This document shows positions 24,565 through 32,883 of a stretch of 46,032 bases of DNA, piece by piece. Where the stretch lies: NCBI GenBank assembly GCA_934141475.1, contig CAKPCG010000013.1, forward strand, positions 1-46,032. Direction: 5' to 3'. Each line of letters opens with the position of its first letter. Positions within the stretch are counted from its first letter, which is position 1. This DNA is from an uncultured Clostridia bacterium (lineage in GTDB: Bacteria > Bacillota > Clostridia > TANB77 > CAG-508). The notes beneath the pieces were generated by a model that was not told the origin of the DNA, searched no databases, and worked only from the letters and a program-made list of their open reading frames with translations. The position numbers and the translations under genes are program-made.

Positions 24565-25750
24565 ATGAAAAAAAAGGTAGTTATATTTATGGTAATAATT
24601 ATAGTAGTTATGGCTTCTAAAAATATATATGCTAAAGATACAAGTGGAGGGAATGAAACAAATGAAATAAATACAGATGAAATATTATCGGAAGAAATAT
24701 CAAGCTTTGGAATAAATTCATTTTTAAAAGAAGCAGAAAAATATATGCCAAATACTTTTGAAAATATGAATTTAAATGATATATTTCAAAATGCTTTACA
24801 AGGAAAAGTTGATAATAAAACTATATTTACAAAAATATTAAATTTGTTTGGAATAGAAATAAAAGATACAATTAAAATTTTAATAAATATATTAGTAATA
24901 ATATTAATTCATAGTATTTTAAAATCTATAACAGACGGACTAGAAAATAGTGAAATATCAAAAATGGTTTATTATGTTCAGTACATATTAATAGTAACAA
25001 TAATAATTACAAGTTTTGTAAACATATTAAAAAGTGTAAATGAAACAATAGAAAATTTAGTGGGATTTGCCCAAAATTTAATACCTATTTTAATAACACT
25101 TATGACATATACAGGAAGCATAACAGTGGTATCTATTGTAGAGCCAATATTACTATTTTTAATAGAATTTATCTCAAATATAATAAAAAATCTTATTATG
25201 CCAATTATGTCAATAATAATGGTGATAATTATAGTATCTAAGATAACAGATAAAATACAAATATCAAATCTGGGAAAATTTTTAAAATCGAGTGTGGTGT
25301 GGTTTTTAGGAATAATACTTACAATATTTGTAGGAGTTTTATCACTTGAAGGTAGCTTAACATCGAGTGTAGATGGAATTACTGCCAAAACTGCAAAAGC
25401 AACGGTAAGTAGTTTAATACCAGTAGTACGGAAAAATATTAGGAGATAGTGTTGATGCAGTATTAGGGTGCGGAATAATTTTAAAAAATGCAGTTGGAAT
25501 TGTTGGCGTAATTATATTAATAGGAATATGTATAATTCCAATAATAAAACTTGCTACATTTAGTATAATGTATGCTTTAGCCTCTGGAATAGTAGAACCT
25601 ATAGCTGATAAGAAAATAGTAAAACTGCTAGAAGATATGAGCGGAGTATTTAAAATATTATTAGCAATAATTTGCTCTGTAGCAGTATTACTAACAATAG
25701 GTATAACATTAGTAATAAAAATTTCAAATAGTGGGATGATGTATAGATGA
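24565..25750 (+). CDS. spoIIIAE: Stage III sporulation protein AE, read through a +1 frameshift
   Basis: SpoIIIAE is the large polytopic membrane protein of the SpoIIIA channel. ATG 24565 follows AAGAGGTG; residues 1-25 form a signal-like helix, and six or more membrane segments follow. The zero frame meets CGG at 25429-25431 after SSLIPVV. Skipping C25429 gives Gly at residue 289 and continues KILGDSVDAVLGC and ILKNAVGIVGV, the conserved SpoIIIAE core, to TGA 25750. The joined product is 394 residues (B. subtilis 399). Unshifted translation would end at 25449. The stop overlaps the spoIIIAF start (ATGA). Confidence 0.88.
25426..25434 (+). other. +1 recoding site 3 (spoIIIAE): GTA CGG AAA
   Basis: Zero-frame GTA is followed by CGG at 25429-25431. 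The family reading requires GGA at 25430-25432, then AAA. The skipped base is C25429. A zero-frame stop follows six codons later. Confidence 0.85.
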
Positions 25751-26403
25751 TAAAGTTTTTGAGTGATTGGGTAGAACAAATTACAATAGCAGTAATAATT
25801 GTTAGTATATTTGAATTAATTTTGCCAAATGGAAAAATTAAAAAATACATAAAAGTAGTACTTGGAGTTTATTTAATATTTAGTTTTATTTCTCCATTTG
25901 TAGATAAAAATAAGTTATATAACATACAAAGTGATTTACAAAACAATATAGAAAACATTGGAAATAACAGCATTCTAAGTACTGAAAGTAAAACTGTAGC
26001 AGAAAGTAATTCCATAAGTCATGATAAAATGAATTATAGAATAGAAAAAATATATATCGAACAATTAAAAAAAGAAATAACAAGTAAAATAAAAGACGAA
26101 GGTTATGTAGTTTCAAAATGTGAAGTGAAAGTTGATGATAATAAAAATACAAAAATAGATTTAAAAATAAAAAAGAACACAAAAAAAGAAAACTTAAATG
26201 AAACTAAAGCAGAAAAGGCTGGTGAAAACACAATAAATATAGAAAAAATAGAAGATGTAGCTAAAATAGAAAAAATACAAATTGGAGGTAATATAAAAGA
26301 AGATGAAGAAAAAAATAAAACTGAAGAAGAAAATAGAATTACTGAAAAAATAGCAACTGAATATGAAATATCAAAAGATTTAATAAATGTTAAAATTATT
26401 TAA
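25747..26403 (+). CDS. spoIIIAF: Stage III sporulation protein AF
   Basis: A 218-residue protein with two N-terminal membrane helices (ITIAVIIVSIFELILP and VVLGVYLIFSFISPFV) and an extracytoplasmic ring-building domain (YIEQLKKEITSKIKDEGY, then SKCEVKVD). This matches SpoIIIAF; the family motif LPNGKIKKYIKVVLGVYL is clear. The C-terminal part is Lys/Glu-rich. It overlaps the spoIIIAE stop by 4 bases (ATGA), so its translation is coupled to completion of the frameshifted spoIIIAE. Confidence 0.9.
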   Translation: MIKFLSDWVEQITIAVIIVSIFELILPNGKIKKYIKVVLGVYLIFSFISPFVDKNKLYNIQSDLQNNIENIGNNSILSTESKTVAESNSISHDKMNYRIEKIYIEQLKKEITSKIKDEGYVVSKCEVKVDDNKNTKIDLKIKKNTKKENLNETKAEKAGENTINIEKIEDVAKIEKIQIGGNIKEDEEKNKTEEENRITEKIATEYEISKDLINVKII

Positions 26404-26475
26404 TGATATTTGTTTAAGGCTTTATTAGGTTTTAAGTAATTTTAGGTATACTAAATAGAGAAAGGAAAGAAAAAT

Positions 26476-27093
26476 ATGAAAAGTATTTTTAAAAGAATTT
26501 CAGGTAAACAAGAAAACAATGAAAACAGTAAAAAAATAGAAAACATAATTTTTCTTATAGTAATATTAGTGGTAACTTTAATTATTATGAATATAATATG
26601 GAAAGACGGAAAAAACGAAGACGGAAATATAAATACAAAATCAATAAATGCCACAGGCAAGGTATTGGCAAGTGGAGAAAAAGAAGTAGAAAGTAATTCG
26701 TCTAAAGATGAATTTGAACAAAAGCTTGAAAATATTTTAAGTACAATAAAAAATGTAGGTGAAGTAAAAGTTTTAATAAATTATTCTGAAAGCAGTAGTA
26801 TTGTTCCAATATATAATGAAAGTACAACAGTAAGTACTCAAGAAGAAGGCGATTCTAGTGGAGGAACAAGAACATCGGAAGAAACACAAACTCAAAAAGA
26901 TGTTGTATTTTCAGAAAGTTCTGGAAATAAGGAACCTGTAACACAAAAAACATTAAAGCCGGAAATACAAGGCGCAATAATTACGGCAAAAGGTGCAAAA
27001 GATGCTGTTGTTAGAACAAATATTGTAAATGCTGTAGTTGCAATAACAGGTTTAACAACAGATAAAGTACAAGTATTTGAAATGGAAGAATAA
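26476..27093 (+). CDS. spoIIIAG: Stage III sporulation protein AG
   Basis: SpoIIIAG forms the large ring of the mother cell-forespore channel. The 205-residue product has a single N-terminal membrane helix (IIFLIVILVVTLIIMNIIW) and the ring domain with EQKLENILSTIKNVGEVKVLINY. The end, VVRTNIVNAVVAITGLTTDKVQVFEM, is a family hallmark. A Ser/Thr/Gly-rich insert (TQEEGDSSGGTRTSEETQ) lies between the two parts. ATG 26476 follows AGAAAGGAAAG. Confidence 0.93.
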   Translation: MKSIFKRISGKQENNENSKKIENIIFLIVILVVTLIIMNIIWKDGKNEDGNINTKSINATGKVLASGEKEVESNSSKDEFEQKLENILSTIKNVGEVKVLINYSESSSIVPIYNESTTVSTQEEGDSSGGTRTSEETQTQKDVVFSESSGNKEPVTQKTLKPEIQGAIITAKGAKDAVVRTNIVNAVVAITGLTTDKVQVFEMEE

Positions 27094-27185
27094 AATATTT
27101 AAGTGGGACATAAGTTTGTAAAATAATTGTAAATACAATATTTTTAATCAAATTTTGTACCTTAAAAGAAAGGAACGTTGGTAAA

Positions 27186-27884
27186 ATGAAAAGAATAAAA
27201 AAAGGCGAGATTGCAATTTATGTTGTATCACTAATGTTGGTTGCAGCAGGGTATTTTAATTATGTAACATTTGAAAATCCTAAAACACAGGAAACATATG
27301 TAGAAGAAGTAAACAATATTGACGATAAATATGCAAATGTTGGAGATGCGGTTTTAGTAAGTAATAATGAGGTAGAAAATAATGATAATGAAAAAAATGC
27401 CACAAATGAAGTAGCAGAAGAACAAATAAAAGAAGAAGAAAAAAAAGACGAAGCTGAAAATGAAGCGGCAAAAAAGGAAGATAATCAAAATGATGGAACA
27501 AAAAAGGAAGAAGCCAAAAATGATGAAAACCAAATAAATAATTACTATGTAAGCTCAAAATTAGACAGAGACAAAATGTATGCAGAAAGCATATCAAACT
27601 ATGAAAAAATAATAAATAATTCTAATGCTTCTGAAGCACAAAAATCTATTGCAACACAAGAAATAACTAAAATAAATAACACTAAAAATGCTATTATGAT
27701 TTCAGAAAACTTAATTCAAACAAAAGGTTTTGATAATTGTTTAATATTAATAAATGATTCTAGTGTAAATGTTGTTGTACATATAAAAAATGGCTTAGAC
27801 AAAGAAGCAGTTGCCAAAATACAAAACATAGTATCTAGAGAAATAAAAGTAGATATTGATAATATACATATTACTGAAAAATAA
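27186..27884 (+). CDS. spoIIIAH: Stage III sporulation protein AH
   Basis: SpoIIIAH crosses the mother-cell membrane and docks with forespore SpoIIQ. The 232-residue product has an N-terminal membrane helix (IAIYVVSLMLVAAGYFNYV), a long Lys/Glu/Asn-rich linker (about residues 60-115), and the C-terminal YscJ-like domain (DRDKMYAESISNYEKIINNS, then KGFDNCLILINDSSVNVVVH). The linker is low complexity. ATG 27186 follows AAAGGAACG. It is the last gene of the operon; its stop lies in the following terminator stem. Confidence 0.92.
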   Translation: MKRIKKGEIAIYVVSLMLVAAGYFNYVTFENPKTQETYVEEVNNIDDKYANVGDAVLVSNNEVENNDNEKNATNEVAEEQIKEEEKKDEAENEAAKKEDNQNDGTKKEEAKNDENQINNYYVSSKLDRDKMYAESISNYEKIINNSNASEAQKSIATQEITKINNTKNAIMISENLIQTKGFDNCLILINDSSVNVVVHIKNGLDKEAVAKIQNIVSREIKVDIDNIHITEK

Positions 27885-27915
27885 ACGGAAAAGGGGAAAC
27901 TCTTATCCGTTTTTT
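27883..27915 (+). terminator. Terminator of the spoIIIA operon
   Basis: AAACGGA (27883-27889) pairs with TCCGTTT (27906-27912), with extra pairing inside (AAG-G/C-CTT), followed by a T run. Confidence 0.82.
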
Positions 27916-27985
27916 GTTGCTTTGAAAGAAATATTACAATAATGTTACAAAAAAATTAATTTTATATTACAAAACAAATAATTTG

Positions 27986-28014
27986 TTGATTTAAGTAATA
28001 AAATGATGTAAAAT
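27986..28014 (+). promoter_or_regulatory. Promoter of the Tad-like locus
   Basis: TTGATT (27986-27991), 17 bases, TAAAAT (28009-28014), 80 bases before the first gene. Confidence 0.55.
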
Positions 28015-28094
28015 AAAAAATGAAATGTGTGAGAAAACATATAAAAAAAGCACATGCAAAATATATATAAAATAGTATAGAGGAGGAATTTAAA

Positions 28095-29201
28095 ATGGCA
28101 TCAAATCCAATGCAAAGACAAGCTAGAAATTCATTTTTATTAGGAATGGTATTAACGATGATTATCGCAGGAGCAATCATAGTTTTTTTATTTATGCAAA
28201 TGAATAAAATTCAGGAGGAGAAAAAACAAATTACTGATAGTAAAACAAGTGTATATGTATTAAAACAAAGTGTAAAGTCAGGAAATGTACTTACAAGTGA
28301 TATGTTTGAAAAAATTGAAATATACACAAAAGAAGCAAAAAAAATAGGCGCATTAGATAGTAGTGTCATTTCTCAACAAGCATTATGTACAACAGATGGT
28401 ACAAATATAAAAGCTACTGTAACAAAAGAGGGTGAAACAAAATTAGTTTTAGAAGATGGAAATTCATCAGAAGTTAAAACAGATGAAGTAACAGGAAAAT
28501 ATTATATTGCAGATTCTTCAGCATCAGATGGAAAAAAATATATAGAAACAACAACAAAGCCATATGTTGCAAAAGTTGATTTAGATGCAAATTCAGTACT
28601 TGTAAGTTCAATGATTACAAGATCAGATGAAATGGTATCAGATGACGTAAGAAAACAAGAATACAACATGCTTGTTTTACCAGTTGATTTAACAACAGGA
28701 GATTATATAGATGTAAGATTACAATTACCATCAGGACAAGATTACATAGTTATATCTAAAAAATTAGTCACAATTCCAAATGTTAATGGAGAATTTTTAG
28801 CAGATACAATTCAAATGAATTTAGCAGAACAAGAAATATTAACAATGTCAAATGCAATAGTTGAAGCTTATAAAATAGATGGTTCAAAACTTTATGTAAC
28901 AAAATATACAGATGCAGGAATGCAATCAGCATCTATCCCAACATATGTAGTAAGCCAAGCAGTTGCAAGTTTAATAGAAGCAGATTCTAATATAGTAAGT
29001 AGAGCGATGAAAGAATTAGGCCAAAGATATAATGCAAACAATGGAAAAGTAAAAGATTTAAGAAGCAAAGACATAGAAAATGCATTATCAACTAATGGAA
29101 AAGATGAAAATGTTCCAACAAAAGTACAAGAAAGTATAACATCAACACAAGAAGCTAGAAAACAATATTTACAATCATTAAGTGGTGGAGCAACAAACTA
29201 A
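28095..29201 (+). CDS. SAF-domain, CpaB-like secretion/pilus assembly protein
   Basis: The 368-residue product has one N-terminal membrane helix (LLGMVLTMIIAGAIIVFLFM) and then an extracytoplasmic part. A SAF-type segment (YVLKQSVKSGNVLTSDMFEKIEIY) is followed by a second block (YVAKVDLDANSVLVSSMIT) and an RcpC/CpaB-like domain (LVLPVDLTTGDYIDVRLQLPSG). CpaB/RcpC proteins help assemble Flp pili in Tad systems. The C-terminal tail is Ser/Thr/Gln-rich. ATG 28095 follows GAGGAGG. First gene of a long co-directional locus that also has CpaE-, CpaF- and TadB/C-like genes. Its exact role here is inferred. Confidence 0.75.
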   Translation: MASNPMQRQARNSFLLGMVLTMIIAGAIIVFLFMQMNKIQEEKKQITDSKTSVYVLKQSVKSGNVLTSDMFEKIEIYTKEAKKIGALDSSVISQQALCTTDGTNIKATVTKEGETKLVLEDGNSSEVKTDEVTGKYYIADSSASDGKKYIETTTKPYVAKVDLDANSVLVSSMITRSDEMVSDDVRKQEYNMLVLPVDLTTGDYIDVRLQLPSGQDYIVISKKLVTIPNVNGEFLADTIQMNLAEQEILTMSNAIVEAYKIDGSKLYVTKYTDAGMQSASIPTYVVSQAVASLIEADSNIVSRAMKELGQRYNANNGKVKDLRSKDIENALSTNGKDENVPTKVQESITSTQEARKQYLQSLSGGATN

Positions 29202-29242
29202 TAAAAACAAAATTCACATTTTAAGAGAGGAAAGGTAAAAAA

Positions 29243-29974
29243 ATGAGAAAAATAGGATTTATAGGGGCGTATGATAAGGCAAATTTTATAATATATACTG
29301 CTAAAATTTTAAGAATGTTAGATTATAAAGTTCTAATAGTAGACACAAGTAGAATACAAAAAATTAAATATATAATCCCATCTATAAATCCTACTAAATC
29401 ATATATAACATCATTTGAAGATATGGATTTTGCAGTAGGATTTGATAGTTGGGAAGAAATAGAAAAATACTTAGGAGTAAGTTTTTCTTCAAACGAAGAA
29501 AACGAAGAATTAGAAAGACAAGAAACAGAAAAAATAAAAAAAGAACTATATGATTATGTTTTAATAGATATAGACAGCACAGAAATGTTAGAAAGTTTTG
29601 AAATAGAAAAGGCAGATAAAAATTACTTTGTAACATCGTTTGACTTATTTTCATTAAAAAAAGGAATGGATATATTCAAAAATTTGGAAAAATCAATAGA
29701 TTTAACAAAAATTGAATTTTCATATGATAACTCAAAAGAAGATGAAGAATATCTAAACTATATTTCATTAGAATATAAAATAAATTGGAACAATTATGCT
29801 TTGTATTTTAAAATACTTGGAGAAGACAATAAAGTATTTGAAGAAAATCAAAGAGTGGAGAAAATTAAATTTAGAAGGTTAAGTGTAAACTATAGAGATT
29901 CTCTTACATATGTAATACAAGATATAAGCAGAGAAGAAAACATGGGCAAAATAAAAAAGGCAATGAAAGATTAA
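29243..29974 (+). CDS. CpaE/ParA-like protein with a lost P-loop (first of two)
   Basis: The 243-residue product has a ParA/MinD-like layout. It starts with a beta strand and loop (RKIGFIGAYDKANFIIYTAKIL) followed by LDYKVLIVDTSRIQK and YDYVLIDIDSTEM. The Walker A Lys and the GKGGVGKS pattern are missing from GFIGAYDKANF, so ATP hydrolysis is unlikely. In Tad systems the CpaE/TadZ protein marks the pole and recruits the ATPase; I infer a similar scaffold role. ATG 29243 follows GAGAGGAAAGG. The next gene is a second divergent member of the same superfamily. Confidence 0.6.
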   Translation: MRKIGFIGAYDKANFIIYTAKILRMLDYKVLIVDTSRIQKIKYIIPSINPTKSYITSFEDMDFAVGFDSWEEIEKYLGVSFSSNEENEELERQETEKIKKELYDYVLIDIDSTEMLESFEIEKADKNYFVTSFDLFSLKKGMDIFKNLEKSIDLTKIEFSYDNSKEDEEYLNYISLEYKINWNNYALYFKILGEDNKVFEENQRVEKIKFRRLSVNYRDSLTYVIQDISREENMGKIKKAMKD

Positions 29975-29985
29975 GGGAGGAAAAT

Positions 29986-30822
29986 ATGTCAGTTGTAACT
30001 TTTTGGAATGGAACAGAAGAACAATGTGGTTCAACATCAAGTAGTATTGCATATGCTACTTATTTAGCTATAAAACATAATATAAAAATTCTTTTAATAT
30101 CAACAGCTTTTAATGAAAAAATAGTAAAAAATAGCTTTTGGCAAGAAAGAAAAAAATCATTTAGTTTATTTGGTGGAAACAAGAATAATTCTGTTGAAAC
30201 AGGTGGAATAGTTGGGCTAGATAGAATGCTAAGAAGTAATAAAATTTCTCCAGATATAATTACAGACTATGCAAAAATAGTACTAACAAATAGACTAGAA
30301 ATTTTAATGGGTGTTGAAAAGGACAAAGACCAATATAACCAAGTAAAAGATAAATATGCACAAATTATTTCAATGGCAGGAAAATATTATGATATGGTTA
30401 TAGTAGACTTAGATAGAAGCGTGGGAAAACAAGCAGAAATAGATATAATGAATGCATCAGATGTAGTTGTAGCATTAGTATCACAAAGAGCAAATGAAAT
30501 AACAGAAATACAAAACTTAATTAATGGAGGAGAAATCCTAAAAGAAATAAAAACTGTTATGGCAATAGGTAAATATATGGATGGAAATAAATATAATGCC
30601 AAAAATATAACAAGAAACTTATTAAAAAAGAAAGAAATAATAAATACTATACCATATAATAGTTTGTTTTTTGAGGCAACACAAGAAGGAACAGTCATTG
30701 ATTTATTTCTTAATTTTATGAGATTAAAAGAAAAAGACATAAATTATAGCTTTATAGATGAGCTAAGAAAATTACACGAAACAATAAAAATAAAAATAGA
30801 CATGCAAAAAATGATAAGATAA
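29986..30822 (+). CDS. CpaE/MinD-like protein with a degenerate P-loop (second of two)
   Basis: The 278-residue product has a MinD/CpaE-type fold: VTFWNGTEEQCGSTSSSIAYATYLA at the N-terminus replaces the canonical deviant Walker A (GKGGxGKT) with a Lys-free loop. It retains the YDMVIVDLDRSVGKQAEI switch region and the ASDVVVALVSQRANEI segment usual for the superfamily. Loss of both signature Lys residues suggests altered or absent ATPase activity. ATG 29986 follows GGGAGG. It directly precedes the cpaF-like ATPase gene, the standard order in Tad loci. Confidence 0.7.
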   Translation: MSVVTFWNGTEEQCGSTSSSIAYATYLAIKHNIKILLISTAFNEKIVKNSFWQERKKSFSLFGGNKNNSVETGGIVGLDRMLRSNKISPDIITDYAKIVLTNRLEILMGVEKDKDQYNQVKDKYAQIISMAGKYYDMVIVDLDRSVGKQAEIDIMNASDVVVALVSQRANEITEIQNLINGGEILKEIKTVMAIGKYMDGNKYNAKNITRNLLKKKEIINTIPYNSLFFEATQEGTVIDLFLNFMRLKEKDINYSFIDELRKLHETIKIKIDMQKMIR

Positions 30823-30842
30823 AATGCAAATAACCTTATATA

Positions 30843-30890
30843 GAAAGGGGGAAGTTTATATTAGAAATAATATAAACAATTGGAATAATG
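30843..30890 (+). promoter_or_regulatory. SD separated from the cpaF start by a GAAA-capped hairpin
   Basis: An SD-like GAAAGGGGGAAG (30843-30853) lies 35 bases before ATG 30888. Between them GTTTATATTA (30854-30863) pairs perfectly with TAATATAAAC (30868-30877) around a GAAA tetraloop. Folding the hairpin leaves about 11 unpaired bases between SD and ATG, close to normal spacing. The frame is closed at TAA 30873, so no earlier start is possible. Confidence 0.65.
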
Positions 30891-32862
30891 ACTATAATGA
30901 ATCTTATTCTTATAATAGTAGTACTAGGTGCAGCAGTATTTGTAATATACTATCATATAAACTCACAAAAAAATGCTGAGGTAGTAACAAAACTTGATGT
31001 AGATGATCAAACCTATACTATGGAAAAAATGATTGAATTTATAAAAAGAAGACTAGATGAAATAACAAAAATAAATTTATATGATATAGGTTTATCTGAA
31101 GAAGAATTAAAAAGAAGAAAAAGCAAAAAATACGAATTGAAAAAGGCTTTAAAAGGATGTACATATGGAGATGTAAATGATAAGAAATACGTAAAAGAAT
31201 TAATTTTTGATTTGCTTTCTAAAGAATATGGTGTAACAGAAATGAACATATCAAGAGCAATACCATTTGACATACCTTCTGTATTAACATCACAAGATAA
31301 GTTTGATATATTACTATATATTTACAAAAAAGAATTTGGTTATGAAGCACTAAGTGAATTAATAAAAAAATATAAACTAGATGAATTTAAATATATCCAA
31401 GGAGAAACAAAACCTTGCTATGTTATTACAGAAGAAGAAATAAGCGATATATTTGAAAAAGAAAAAATCGAATTATCATTTGGAGACAAATTAAATATAG
31501 TAGTACAAAGAATTTACCAACAATACAAAGGATATTCAAGTATAGACGAAATAAGAGATATGAATATAGATGGTGTATCTGGTGGTGTATCTGGTCTTCC
31601 AGAGAGCTTTATAAGCCAAGTTGCACAAACAGACTCAGCAGATTATTTATCACAAATACAAGAACACAAAGTACAACGTGCATGTGATAGTATTTGGATA
31701 ATGTTTCATGGTAAATCAATACGTTTAGGATTTTTGTCATTTGGAACAGAAGCTGAATTAAAAAGAGTATGCCAAAACATATATAAATACAACAACCCAG
31801 GACAGTTATCAGACACAAATGGTTATAAAATCAATGAAATGAAAGACGGATCTCGTGTCGTTGTTGTAAGACCTTCAATGTCAGAAACATGGGCATTCTT
31901 CGTAAGAAAGTTCGACGTAAAAAGAGCAACACTAGAACAAATAGTTTTATACCCAGGAAAAGAAGATACAATAGCACTTTTAAAATACCTAGTAAAAGGT
32001 GCAAGAATCATATCACTAACTGGTGAACAAGGATGCCGGAAAAACAACAATGCTTATGGCTATGATAGAAAATATATATGAAACAATGAACTTACGTATT
32101 ACAGAAACAGCGTTCGAGTTACACTTAAGAAAAATATATCCAACACGTAACATCGTATCAATGCGTGAAACAGATACAATAGCTGGACAAGAGTGTTTGG
32201 ACGTACAGAAAAAAACAGATGGTTCTGTTAACATCATCGGTGAGGTTGCAACTGACCCCGTAGCTTCTTGGATGATACAATCAGCCCAAGTTGCATCTAA
32301 ATTTACATTATTTACTCACCACGCTAAAACATTCCCAGACTTAGTTACTGCATTAAGAAACTCAATGCTTAGAGCAGGAGTATTTAAAAACGAAAAAACA
32401 GCAGAAGAACAAGTTGTACAAGTATTAAACTTTGATATACACTTAGTAAAAGACTACAGAGGAAATCGTTACATAGAAAGAATTACAGAATGTGTACCAG
32501 TAGAAAATAAAAATGAATACACATTTGATCACAGAAAAGAAAAAACATTAGAAGGAAAATTTGATAAATTTTTCGACAACGCAACACATTACTTTATGAA
32601 AACAACAGACAAACAATTATATATATACAGAAACATATTAGAATATGTAGATGGAGAATATATAATAACAAATAAAATATCAGACAAAAACATAAAAGAA
32701 ATGAGACTAAACATGACAGATGCAGATGCAGAAGAATTTGATGAATTTGTTGCAAGACATTGGGGAGAAGAAAGTGTTTACAGAATGGAAGACGAAAGAA
32801 AACAAAAATCAAAAATATCAGCAGGAGCATCAAATAGAGGAAGAAAAGCAAAAACAGAGTAG
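30888..32862 (+). CDS. CpaF/TadA-like secretion ATPase, read through a +1 frameshift in the P-loop
   Basis: CpaF/TadA ATPases power Tad pilus assembly. Unlike most family members the protein begins with a membrane helix (MNLILIIVVLGAAVFVIYYH). A family N-terminal domain follows (VLTSQDKFDILLYIYKKEFGYEAL), then the RecA-like domain. The zero frame reaches ISLTGEQGC and then CGG (32037-32039). Skipping C32037 supplies the invariant Walker A Gly at residue 384 (GCGKTTML). The rest continues as LHLRKIYPTRNIVSMRET and CLDVQKKT to TAG 32862. The joined product is 657 residues; without the shift a 397-residue ATPase-dead product would end at 32081. Native codon use throughout. ATG 30888 has an unusual, hairpin-separated SD. 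Confidence 0.82.
32034..32042 (+). other. +1 recoding site 4 (cpaF-like): TGC CGG AAA
   Basis: Zero-frame TGC is followed by CGG at 32037-32039. The Walker A motif requires GGA at 32038-32040, then AAA (Lys) and ACA ACA. The skipped base is C32037. This is the most tightly constrained of the five sites because the P-loop consensus fixes the residue and the frame. Confidence 0.92.
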
Positions 32863-32883
32863 AATAAGGAGGTGTAACTCATA

